Positions 1 to 6,044 of a stretch of 17,973 nucleotides of DNA are shown here, one piece after another (position 1 is the first letter of the stretch; every line of letters begins with the position of its first letter). This stretch comes from Bacillota bacterium. Its GTDB lineage: Bacteria > Bacillota > Clostridia > Peptostreptococcales > Anaerovoracaceae. The notes under the pieces were generated by a model. The model did no database searches. It worked only from the letters and a program-made list of their open reading frames with translations, and was not told the DNA's origin. The translations under genes were made by a program, and so were the position numbers. Location: contig JAFYKS010000362.1 of the NCBI GenBank assembly GCA_017537495.1, forward strand, positions 1 through 17,973, in the 5' to 3' direction.

Positions 1-663
1 ATACCCGGAAAGAACTCTTCCATGTACCTCTCCGTTTTGAACCACGGACATGATATGGAACTGGCCATTTCTGACATGGATATTCTGGATGAACTGAGCA
101 TAGAGAAGATTCTGGGCCATGAAGAGGTGCTCTGTGATGCTGAGGTGGTGTGCCTGGATGCAAACCTGAGAGCAGAACTGCTGGAAGCGGCTGCTGAAGC
201 ACTGGCATCACGCGGAATCAAGCTTTTCTTTGATCCGGTGTCTGCCCACAAAGCAGGCAGAGCGAAGAACTGCATCGGCAGATTCCACACCGTAAAGCCA
301 AACCGCATTGAGGCGGAAGAACTTTCCGGCATCCGGATTGAATCGGAGGAAGACCTGAGCAGGGCTGCCCGCTGGTTCATGGATCAGGGCGTGAAGCAGG
401 TGTTTATCACACTGAACAAAGATGGTGTGTATTACTGCAATGAAGAAAAAGAAGGCGTAATCCGTCCGGGTGCGGTAAACCTGGTCAGCGCCACCGGCGC
501 CGGAGACAGTTTCTCAGCTATGATTCTGCTGGGAATGGCCGAAAAACGTGATATTGAAGAGACTTCCCGGATGGGCATGGCGTCATCATCGCTTGCAATG
601 GAAAGCCGCTCAGCTGTCAATTATAAATTAAACAGAGAAGAAATTTTAAGGAGGATGAAATAA
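1..663 (+). CDS. psuK: Pseudouridine kinase, PfkB family (5'-truncated by window edge)
   Basis: The reading frame is open from base 1, so the gene starts upstream; 220 residues of the C-terminal part are visible. PsuK phosphorylates pseudouridine with ATP to pseudouridine 5'-phosphate in the cytoplasm. PfkB/ribokinase signatures seen are FDPVSAHKAG, then VKPNRIEAEELSG (the KPN-x-E nucleotide/Mg region), and SATGAGDSF at about bases 487-513, the PfkB anion hole with its catalytic Asp. The specific pseudouridine assignment rests mainly on psuG directly downstream: the psuK stop TAA overlaps the psuG ATG by one base (TAATG), which implies translational coupling. Codon use is mixed (CGC, CGG, GAG occur), unlike the strongly biased psuG. 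A generic PfkB sugar or nucleoside kinase is the alternative. Any N-terminal helix-turn-helix domain, as some relatives carry, would lie outside the window. Confidence 0.88.
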   Translation: MPGKNSSMYLSVLNHGHDMELAISDMDILDELSIEKILGHEEVLCDAEVVCLDANLRAELLEAAAEALASRGIKLFFDPVSAHKAGRAKNCIGRFHTVKPNRIEAEELSGIRIESEEDLSRAARWFMDQGVKQVFITLNKDGVYYCNEEKEGVIRPGAVNLVSATGAGDSFSAMILLGMAEKRDIEETSRMGMASSSLAMESRSAVNYKLNREEILRRMK

Positions 664-1568
664 TGTATAAGGATTTTCTGGATATTAAACCTGAAGTAGC
701 AAAGGCAATGGAAGAAGGTGTTCCTGTAATTGCACTGGAGTCCACAATTATCTCCCACGGTATGCCTTATCCTAAGAATGTGGAAACTGCTCTGGCAGTA
801 GAAGATGTAATCAGAGAAGCAGGTGCAATGCCGGCTACCATCGGTATCATCAACGGCCGTATCAAAATCGGTCTGACCAGAGAAGAAATCGAATATATGG
901 CAACTGCAGAAAATGTACTGAAGGTGAGCAGAAGAGACTTCCCTCTGGTAATTTCTCAGAATGGTGACGGTGCAACTACTGTAGCGGGTACAATGATTGC
1001 AGCAAACATGGCAGGCATCAGACTGTTCGTAACCGGCGGTATCGGCGGTGTACACAGAGGCGCAGGCGAAAGCCATGACATTTCCGCTGACCTGGAAGAA
1101 CTGAAGATGACTGACGTAACCGTAATCTGCGCAGGTGTAAAGTCCATCCTGGATATCCCTGGTACTCTGGAATATCTGGAAACTGCAGGCGTTCCTGTAA
1201 TTACTTACGGTGCTGATGAATTCCCTGCTTTCTACAGCAGAAGAAGCGGCCATGCAGCAGAATGCAGAATGGATGATCCTGCAGCTATCGCAGCTCTGAT
1301 CAACACTAAGGAAAAGATGGGCCTGAAGGGCGGCGTTCTGGTCGCAGTTCCTCTGCCTGAAGAAGATGAAATTCCGTTTGAAAAGATGGACGTTGTAATC
1401 AAGGAAGCTCTGAAGGAATGCGAAGAACAGCATATTACCGGTAAGAGAATTACTCCATTCCTGCTGTCCAGAGTAAAAGACTTGACTGAAGGCAAGAGCC
1501 TGGAAGCAAACATCAAGCTGGTTCTGAACAATGCAGCAGTTGGTGCGGCAATCGCAGTAAACCTGTAA
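663..1568 (+). CDS. psuG: Pseudouridine-5'-phosphate glycosidase
   Basis: PsuG reversibly splits the C-C glycosidic bond of pseudouridine 5'-phosphate to uracil and ribose 5-phosphate, which feeds pyrimidine salvage and the pentose phosphate pool. The 301-residue length is normal for the family. Visible signatures: ALESTIISHGMPYP (residues 24-37, catalytic Glu26), KVSRRDFP (Lys87), the glycine-rich TGGIGGVHRG, SHDISADLEEL (Asp143, the likely Mn ligand) and AGVKSILDIPGTLEYLET (Lys160, the expected Schiff-base lysine); roles are by analogy with E. coli YeiN. The ATG overlaps the psuK stop by one base, and the SD AAGGAGG lies inside the psuK end. Codon use is as biased as in the ribosomal protein genes here (nearly all AGA, GAA, CTG), suggesting high expression. 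Confidence 0.97.
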   Translation: MYKDFLDIKPEVAKAMEEGVPVIALESTIISHGMPYPKNVETALAVEDVIREAGAMPATIGIINGRIKIGLTREEIEYMATAENVLKVSRRDFPLVISQNGDGATTVAGTMIAANMAGIRLFVTGGIGGVHRGAGESHDISADLEELKMTDVTVICAGVKSILDIPGTLEYLETAGVPVITYGADEFPAFYSRRSGHAAECRMDDPAAIAALINTKEKMGLKGGVLVAVPLPEEDEIPFEKMDVVIKEALKECEEQHITGKRITPFLLSRVKDLTEGKSLEANIKLVLNNAAVGAAIAVNL

Positions 1569-1602
1569 TAGAAAGAACATTCAAATATGGGAGGGGTAAA
1601 AC

Positions 1603-3636
1603 ATGAAGAAGCGTAATGCTGGAAAAATCAGCTGCCTGATACTGGCATGCATTCTGATTCTGACCATGATTCCGGCAGCAGCCTTTTCTGCGGAGTCTGC
1701 CCAGTCTGAAGATATCACTATCATGTTTACCGGTGATGTTCATGGACAGGCAGGTGAAAATCTGGGATATGCCGGTCTGAAAGCCTACGAAAATGAAATG
1801 CGGCGTGAAAACCGGTATGTTTCCGTGATTGATGCAGGGGATGCCATGAGCGGAAGTATGTTCTCTGCAGTTTCCAGGGGGAAATATTCTGCAGAAGCTA
1901 TGAAGCTGGCCGGCTATACTGCGGCAGTTCCGGGGATACATGATTTTGATTATGGTGCGGATTATTTCTGCAGTACACTGGCTCCGCTGACAGGAATTGA
2001 GTATATCAGCTGTAATTTTGTGCGCACTTCTGACAACAAAGCGGTATTCAGTCCGTTTAAACTTGTGCCTTACGGCGGAAAAATGGTTGCCTATGTGGGA
2101 ATCAGCGATCCGCTGACAATGGAGAAGTCTGCCGGCGATTTTGGAACAGGATATGATTTCTGTGACGGAAATGAGGGCGTAGAACTTTATTACAGGGTTC
2201 AGAATGCCATCGATACAGCCAGAGCCATCGGCGCAGAGTATGTCATTGCGGTTGCTCATCTGAGCGATGATGCGGCTGGTCCGTACAGCGCACAGTCTGT
2301 GATTAAAAATACTTCCGGACTGACAGCGGTGATTCAGAGCGGAACGCATTCTGCCTTTGCGGGACAGAGCGTGAAGGACGCCGGCGGAAATACCGTTCTG
2401 CTTTCCAGTGCGGGAAGCGGTCTGAAGAACATCGGTGTTCTGAAAATTAAAACAAATGATACGCTGGAGGGAAAGCTGATCAGCAATTATAACCTCCGCG
2501 ATGTAAAGGTGCAGGATGAAGTGAAGACCCTGCAGGCGAGATACAATGGGGATCTGAGCAAAGATTTTGCTGTGACAACCAGCCGTCTGGAGGCCACATC
2601 TTCTTCCGGCACAAGAACTGTCGATAAAAAAGAAACCAATCTGGGGGACCTGACTGCAGATGCCTACAGAGCTGCCACCGGTGCAGATCTGGCGCTGGTA
2701 GAGTCCAGAGAACTGCGGTCCGGCTTGGCACTGGGAGATATCAGCTATAAGGATGTCCTCAAAGTGCTGCCTGACGGCAAGCCGATTGGTGTGGCAGAAG
2801 TCAGCGGTGCAGACCTTATGGATGCACTGGAAATGTCTGCCCGTCTTTATCCGAACTCCAACGGCGGATTTTTCCAGATTTCCGGTCTTACCTATGACAT
2901 TCAGGAAACGGTGATTCCGTCTGTCTCTCTGGATGGATTCGGAAACTTCCGCGGCATCAGCGGCGAATACCGTGTGACCAATGTTATGATTAACGGTGCG
3001 GAACTGGATCTGTTCGCCACATACAGAGTGGCGGGCACTGAGGAGCTGCTCAGCGGAGCGACCGGTTATACCATGTTTAAAAACGGAACTATGGTTCAGC
3101 CGGGTGTTACTTCTGACAATCTGGCGGTTATTTCCTACCTGACCAATAATCTGAAAGGAACTGCAGGCGGCCGCTATGCCAAGTCTCAGGGCCGTGTGGA
3201 CTCCATCAGACTGGTGAGACAGAGCGAACTGGAACAGGAAGTTGCTGATCTGGTTAAAGATGACCTGAAGGAATATGAAAACAGGATTGCGCAGCTGGAA
3301 AAACAGCTGAAGCAGAAGACTGAAATTCTGGCTATTAAGGATATGGAAATTACAGCCTCTTCCAAGTACGGCAAGAGCTCCGGAAAACGGTACATCCAGG
3401 TGAAATGGGAAGCCAGCGAAGAAGTGGAAGGCCTGAAGTATCAGGTGTACAAATCTGCGAAGAAGAGCAGCGGCTACAGCAAGATGAAGTCTACCAGCAG
3501 CCTTTCCTATAAGAATACGTCCGGCCTGACAAAGGGCAAGACTTATTACTTCAAGGTAAGAGGCTACAAGTCTATCGGCGGAAAGACTTATTACAGCAGC
3601 TGGTCCAATGTGGTGTCCAGAAAAGTAACATCTTAA
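1603..3636 (+). CDS. Secreted 5'-nucleotidase-like metallophosphoesterase with coiled coil and FnIII-like tail; metal site 2 looks degraded
   Basis: 677 residues. Residues 1-30 form a signal peptide (KKR start, hydrophobic core, likely cleavage near AFSA). Residues about 37-280 form a calcineurin-like phosphoesterase domain: FTGDVHG (Asp45, His47), DAGD (Asp80), GIHDFD (111-116), AHLSDD (His219), SGTHS (His249). Residues about 325-520 match the 5'-nucleotidase C-terminal domain (TNLGDLTADAYR; FFQISGLTYD, with a base-stacking Phe). Residues about 538-582 look like a coiled coil, and about 583-677 like a fibronectin-III-type domain rich in Lys/Ser/Tyr. Compared with UshA, Asn of GNHE/D is Ile112 and the first His of GHxH is Gly247, so two site-2 metal ligands appear missing while site 1 is intact. 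The NGGxR loop is also altered. The SD GGGAGG sits 8 nt before the ATG. It lies 34 nt after psuG, so likely co-transcribed. Activity is uncertain. Confidence 0.85.
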   Translation: MKKRNAGKISCLILACILILTMIPAAAFSAESAQSEDITIMFTGDVHGQAGENLGYAGLKAYENEMRRENRYVSVIDAGDAMSGSMFSAVSRGKYSAEAMKLAGYTAAVPGIHDFDYGADYFCSTLAPLTGIEYISCNFVRTSDNKAVFSPFKLVPYGGKMVAYVGISDPLTMEKSAGDFGTGYDFCDGNEGVELYYRVQNAIDTARAIGAEYVIAVAHLSDDAAGPYSAQSVIKNTSGLTAVIQSGTHSAFAGQSVKDAGGNTVLLSSAGSGLKNIGVLKIKTNDTLEGKLISNYNLRDVKVQDEVKTLQARYNGDLSKDFAVTTSRLEATSSSGTRTVDKKETNLGDLTADAYRAATGADLALVESRELRSGLALGDISYKDVLKVLPDGKPIGVAEVSGADLMDALEMSARLYPNSNGGFFQISGLTYDIQETVIPSVSLDGFGNFRGISGEYRVTNVMINGAELDLFATYRVAGTEELLSGATGYTMFKNGTMVQPGVTSDNLAVISYLTNNLKGTAGGRYAKSQGRVDSIRLVRQSELEQEVADLVKDDLKEYENRIAQLEKQLKQKTEILAIKDMEITASSKYGKSSGKRYIQVKWEASEEVEGLKYQVYKSAKKSSGYSKMKSTSSLSYKNTSGLTKGKTYYFKVRGYKSIGGKTYYSSWSNVVSRKVTS

Positions 3637-3651
3637 AAGAAAATAATAATT

Positions 3652-3680
3652 AAAAAAGCACCCCGCTGGGGTGCTTTTTT
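3652..3680. terminator. Bidirectional intrinsic terminator
   Basis: A perfect 7-bp stem GCACCCC / GGGGTGC (3658-3664 and 3668-3674) with a GCT loop is flanked by six A and six T. It can end transcription of the + strand psu/nucleotidase unit and, read from the other strand, of the convergent desulfoferrodoxin gene, whose stop lies 34 nt away. Confidence 0.93.
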
Positions 3681-3713
3681 CGTCTCAAATTTTAAATTTG
3701 TATACGTGCCGGA

Positions 3714-4091
3714 TTACAGGGTGCCTTTCCAAAAACCATGCAGGTTGCAGTACTCGTATGCCGCAACAACTTCTTCGCCTTCAGCCAGTACGAATCTTGC
3801 CTCTGGTTTGCCTGCTACATCCAGGAACTTTCTCTGGGTACCCAGGTTGGTTTCCAGAACGATGAATGCGATGTGGTGCTCTTCCAGCATTGGATGCTCA
3901 ACGGATCCAACTTTAACAACCACTTCGTTTCCGGATACTTCAACTACAGGAACGTGCTTTTCAGTAGCAGCATCTGTAGTGTTAGGAACCAGTTCTGTCA
4001 TCTTTTCGCCGCAGCAGATAACTGGAACGCCGGATTCATCTAACAGTTCAACGATATTACCGCAGTGCATACATTTAAATAACTTCTTCAT
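3714..4091 (-). CDS. Desulfoferrodoxin / superoxide reductase (2Fe type)
   Basis: Reduces superoxide to hydrogen peroxide in the cytoplasm of anaerobes without making oxygen, using electrons from rubredoxin-like donors. 125 residues. The N-terminal desulforedoxin-like domain has all four Cys of the Fe(SCys)4 centre: C7-x2-C10 and the adjacent C26-C27. The catalytic centre II has the full ligand set: EKH (Glu44, Lys45, His46), HPMLEEH (His66, His72) and CNLH (Cys115, His118). The start was set at the ATG at 4091, which has GGGAGG 7 nt upstream; an ATG one codon earlier (4094) and a TTG at 4106 fit the SD less well. The gene diverges from perR, so it is likely part of a peroxide/superoxide regulon. 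Codon use is strongly biased, suggesting abundant protein. Converges on the terminator at 3652-3680. Confidence 0.95.
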   Translation of the reverse strand: MKKLFKCMHCGNIVELLDESGVPVICCGEKMTELVPNTTDAATEKHVPVVEVSGNEVVVKVGSVEHPMLEEHHIAFIVLETNLGTQRKFLDVAGKPEARFVLAEGEEVVAAYEYCNLHGFWKGTL

Positions 4092-4283
4092 CATAATACC
4101 TCCCAATGTTTTATCTTAAGATTTTTTATCTCAGTGTTATATGTTTTATACTTTTAATATACACGGTTTAGGAGAAAATAAACAGTAAATTTTGTGCAAA
4201 ATTTAATTAAATTGGCTTGACGGCTGTAAAATAAAGATTTATTATAATGATAACTATTATTAAATTCGAAAAGGAGGGTGTTT
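4092..4283. promoter_or_regulatory. Divergent intergenic region between desulfoferrodoxin and perR
   Basis: 192 nt, very A/T-rich, with no coding sequence. It must hold the leftward promoter for desulfoferrodoxin and the rightward promoter for perR. On the minus strand, TATATT and TATAAA hexamers lie 40-60 nt before the desulfoferrodoxin start, but I could not find a convincing -35 for them. On the plus strand, TTGACG (4217-4222) and TATAAT (4243-4248) are separated by 20 nt, longer than ideal. Confidence 0.6.
4242..4262. promoter_or_regulatory. Fur/PerR-like operator before perR
   Basis: TTATAATGATAACTATTAT (4242-4260) is an imperfect palindrome, with arms ATAAT and ATTAT around a short centre. 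It resembles the known PerR/Fur box class (TTATAATNATTATAA type). It overlaps the candidate -10 hexamer TATAAT of the perR promoter and lies about 22 nt before the start codon, which fits autorepression by the Fur-family protein encoded next. Assignment to PerR rather than another Fur-family member is inferred from proximity. Confidence 0.6.
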
Positions 4284-4688
4284 ATGAATTATTCCAGACA
4301 GAGAAACCTGATTCTTGATATTATTAAAAATACCACTTCACACCCTACAGCAGAATGGGTTTACCAGGAAGCGAAGAAGGAACTGCCGTCTATTGGGATT
4401 GCAACGGTGTACCGGAACCTGAACACGTTAGTGGAACTGGGAGAAGTGCGCCGGCTGTCTTCCGGTGATGGACAGGATCGCTTTGACGGAATGGTGGAGG
4501 AGCATTTCCATATGAAATGCAGCTGCTGCGGCGGCCTGGTTGACCTGGAACCGGATGGCGAAGAAAAACTCCTCCGGCTGAAGGAAGTTATCTGCGATAC
4601 ATTTGCCGGTGTGAATGGGGAAGCTGAACTGTCTGCGGTGCTGCTGAAGGGAATCTGCGAAAACTGCAGGGTGGAAAAGGATAACTAA
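4284..4688 (+). CDS. perR: PerR-type peroxide-responsive repressor, Fur family
   Basis: 134-residue metalloregulator. An N-terminal winged helix (ATVYRNLNTLVELGEV, residues about 40-55) binds DNA; the C-terminal part dimerises and binds metal. Two CxxC pairs (C79/C82 and C125/C128) match the structural zinc site. The five regulatory-site ligands known in B. subtilis PerR have counterparts: His20, Asp68, His74, His76 and Asp87. Asp rather than Glu at the last position favours PerR over Fur or Zur. In PerR, iron-catalysed oxidation of the regulatory histidines releases DNA. Start set at the ATG at 4284, 6 nt after AAGGAGG; a GTG at 4278 would overlap the SD. Neighbours (superoxide reductase, rubrerythrin) support the role. 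Codon use is weakly biased, as expected for a regulator. Confidence 0.92.
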   Translation: MNYSRQRNLILDIIKNTTSHPTAEWVYQEAKKELPSIGIATVYRNLNTLVELGEVRRLSSGDGQDRFDGMVEEHFHMKCSCCGGLVDLEPDGEEKLLRLKEVICDTFAGVNGEAELSAVLLKGICENCRVEKDN

Positions 4689-4701
4689 GCCATATGCGGC
4701 T

Positions 4702-4707
4702 TATAAT
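4702..4707 (+). promoter_or_regulatory. Possible -10 / PerR half-site before rubrerythrin
   Basis: TATAAT lies in the 58-nt gap between perR and rubrerythrin and forms, with the preceding T, a TTATAAT half of a PerR-type box. I see no good -35 at 16-18 nt upstream, so rubrerythrin may have a weak own promoter or be read only through from perR. Confidence 0.3.
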
Positions 4708-4746
4708 AGAAGGAGAATTAAAATTTTACTTTACGGAGGTTGAAAA

Positions 4747-5283
4747 ATGAAGGACTTAAAAGGAACAAAGACTCTGGAAAACCTGATGATCGCTTTTGCA
4801 GGCGAATCTGAAGCAAGAAATAAGTATACTTATTATGCTTCCAAGGCGAAGAAGGAAGGATACGTGCAGATTTCCAAGCTGTTTGAAGAAACTGCTGCCA
4901 ACGAAAAGGAACATGCAGAACTGTGGTTCAAGCTGGCTCATGGCATCGGCACTACTATGGAAAACCTGCTGGATGCTGCAGAAGGCGAAAACTATGAATG
5001 GACTGACATGTATGCAAAGATGGCAGAAACTGCAGAAGAAGAAGGCTTCCCTGAAATTGCAGCACAGATGAGAGGTGTTGCGGCAATCGAAAAGGAACAC
5101 GAAGAAAGATACAGAAAGCTGGCACAGAACATTAAGGATGGAAAAGTGTTTGCAAAGGACGAAGAAATCGTATGGCAGTGCAGCAACTGCGGCCATCAGT
5201 TTGTTGGCGCAGAGGCTCCTGAAGTATGTCCAGTATGCTTCCACGACAGAGGATACTTCCAGCAGAAGGCTGAAAACTACTAA
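4747..5283 (+). CDS. Rubrerythrin (diiron peroxidase with rubredoxin domain)
   Basis: Reduces hydrogen peroxide to water in anaerobes, with electrons from NADH via rubredoxin reductase-type donors. 178 residues. The N-terminal ferritin-like four-helix domain shows the diiron ligands: Glu20 (GESEARNKY), Glu53 and His56 (NEKEH), Glu94/Glu97, then Glu115 and His118 (EKEH). The C-terminal rubredoxin-like domain has CSNC (C145, C148) and CPVC (C161, C164). CGGAGG sits 7 nt before the ATG. It directly follows perR and completes the pair with the divergent superoxide reductase: superoxide becomes peroxide, and this enzyme removes the peroxide. Codon bias is as strong as in ribosomal genes, implying high expression. 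Followed by an intrinsic terminator. Confidence 0.97.
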   Translation: MKDLKGTKTLENLMIAFAGESEARNKYTYYASKAKKEGYVQISKLFEETAANEKEHAELWFKLAHGIGTTMENLLDAAEGENYEWTDMYAKMAETAEEEGFPEIAAQMRGVAAIEKEHEERYRKLAQNIKDGKVFAKDEEIVWQCSNCGHQFVGAEAPEVCPVCFHDRGYFQQKAENY

Positions 5284-5299
5284 AATACAGGCTTTGCGG

Positions 5300-5327
5300 C
5301 CCCGCATGATATGCGGGGTCTTTTTTT
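5300..5327 (+). terminator. Intrinsic terminator after rubrerythrin
   Basis: An 8-bp perfect stem CCCCGCAT / ATGCGGGG (5300-5307 and 5311-5318) with a GAT loop is followed by TC and seven T. It separates the oxidative-stress cluster from the ribosomal protein operon. Confidence 0.95.
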
Positions 5328-5386
5328 CGGTCTTTTTTGAATAAAAAATAGAAACGCCTATACGGGTGTACGGAGTTTGATGCCGC

Positions 5387-5409
5387 AAACCGTTGAAATC
5401 AAGCGGTTT
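5387..5409 (+). repeat. Small inverted repeat in the gene-free stretch
   Basis: AAACCG (5387-5392) pairs with CGGTTT (5404-5409). It lies between the rubrerythrin terminator and the rpsJ promoter. Only a short T run follows, so a terminator role is weak; no other function is evident. Confidence 0.4.
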
Positions 5410-5418
5410 TGGGTATGT

Positions 5419-5448
5419 AAAAAAGTTTGAAATTTTATCAACTTTTTT
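5419..5448. repeat. A/T-rich 9-bp perfect inverted repeat upstream of the rpsJ promoter
   Basis: AAAAAAGTT (5419-5427) and AACTTTTTT (5440-5448) are exact reverse complements around a 12-nt A/T spacer, ending 11 nt before the -35 hexamer. The A and T tracts in this position look like an UP element for RNA polymerase alpha; the symmetry could also be a protein-binding site. Confidence 0.6.
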
Positions 5449-5459
5449 GAAAAAAACAC

Positions 5460-5488
5460 TTGCATTTTTTCTTGATTTGTTATATACT
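5460..5488 (+). promoter_or_regulatory. Sigma-A promoter of the S10-spc operon
   Basis: -35 TTGCAT (5460-5465), a 17-nt spacer, then -10 TATACT (5483-5488). It is the only good sigma-A match in the 5328-5732 stretch and is preceded by A/T tracts. Transcription should start near 5494-5496, giving a leader of about 240 nt before rpsJ. Confidence 0.85.
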
Positions 5489-5494
5489 AAAAAA

Positions 5495-5732
5495 GCTTGT
5501 TAAAGGCGAAGAAGCGGGAAGTTACCGTGCTAAAGGAGAATTTCCGCGGAGCAAGTCCTCACATGATGAGGGCGAAGGGATTCGCCTGGTCTTTTCTTGT
5601 GTAAGATAAAATGGAAACGCACGAGAGCGTGTACGAAGCAAGCAATTCCACTGTACACGTTGAAATTCCAAGCAGAAGAACCCCTTGTACAAGCATAGCG
5701 AAAACAGTACAAAAAATTTTATGGAGGAAAAA
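5495..5732 (+). ncRNA. Structured 5' leader of the S10 operon, candidate autoregulatory RNA
   Basis: A leader of about 240 nt with no credible gene but several stems: GCGGGAA/TTTCCGC (5514-5520 with 5541-5547, one G-U); CCTCA/TGAGG (5557-5561 with 5567-5571); GGCGAA/TTCGCC with a GGGA loop (5571-5576 with 5581-5586), followed by the U-rich TCTTTTCTT; GCGTGTAC/GTACACGT (5627-5634 with 5653-5660, one G-U), enclosed by TGGAA/TTCCA (5612-5616 with 5666-5670); and the palindrome CTTGTACAAG (5684-5693). The third hairpin plus U-rich tract could act as an attenuator. By analogy with the L4-controlled E. coli S10 leader, a ribosomal protein or ribosome-biogenesis signal may control it. I do not recognise the motif as a named RNA family. 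Confidence 0.6.
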
Positions 5733-6044
5733 ATGAGCGAATTACAGAAAATCAGAATTAAGCTGAAGGCTTATGACCACGCGTTACTGGATCAGTCTGC
5801 TGCAAAGATCGTAGAAACTGCAAAGAAGACTGGCGCTGACGTTTCCGGTCCTATTCCACTGCCTACTGAAAAGGAAGTAGTAACTATCCTGAGAGCCGTA
5901 CACAAGTACAAGGACTCCAGAGAACAGTTCGAACAGAGAACTCACAAGAGACTGATCGACATCACAAATGCTACTCTGAAGACAACTGATGCTCTGACCA
6001 AGCTGGATCTGCCTGCTGGTGTAGACATCGAAATCAAGCTGTAA
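5733..6044 (+). CDS. rpsJ: Ribosomal protein S10 (uS10)
   Basis: 103-residue small-subunit head protein, also the NusB partner in antitermination. Full-length match: [15 protein letters not shown] at the N-terminus, GPIPLPTEK in the protruding loop, and [14 protein letters not shown], the conserved region near the tRNA/NusB surface. Start set at 5733, 5 nt after TGGAGGA; the in-frame ATGs at 5685 and 5721 lack a ribosome binding site and would add residues absent from the family. It is the first gene of the S10 operon and is not preceded by fusA-tuf here. An unusually long 138-nt gap separates it from rplC. Confidence 0.98.
   Translation: MSELQKIRIKLKAYDHALLDQSAAKIVETAKKTGADVSGPIPLPTEKEVVTILRAVHKYKDSREQFEQRTHKRLIDITNATLKTTDALTKLDLPAGVDIEIKL

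Noticed and set aside
621..2349. Long open frames on the minus strand opposite psuG and the nucleotidase gene
   Set aside because: They have Cys/His/Ser-rich composition typical of antisense frames, lack ribosome binding sites and overlap well-supported genes.
3671..4119. Plus-strand open frames opposite desulfoferrodoxin
   Set aside because: The minus-strand protein has all iron ligands and a good SD; the plus-strand frames have no recognisable features.
4756..5388. 210-codon minus-strand frame opposite rubrerythrin
   Set aside because: It is a shadow of a highly biased gene, with no SD and no family resemblance.
5685..5732. N-terminally extended rpsJ start
   Set aside because: No SD precedes the upstream ATGs and the added residues do not belong to S10; TGGAGGA supports 5733.
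5495..5732. T-box or known metabolite riboswitch in the rpsJ leader
   Set aside because: I see no T-box sequence and no aptamer core I recognise; the structure is described instead as an unassigned leader.
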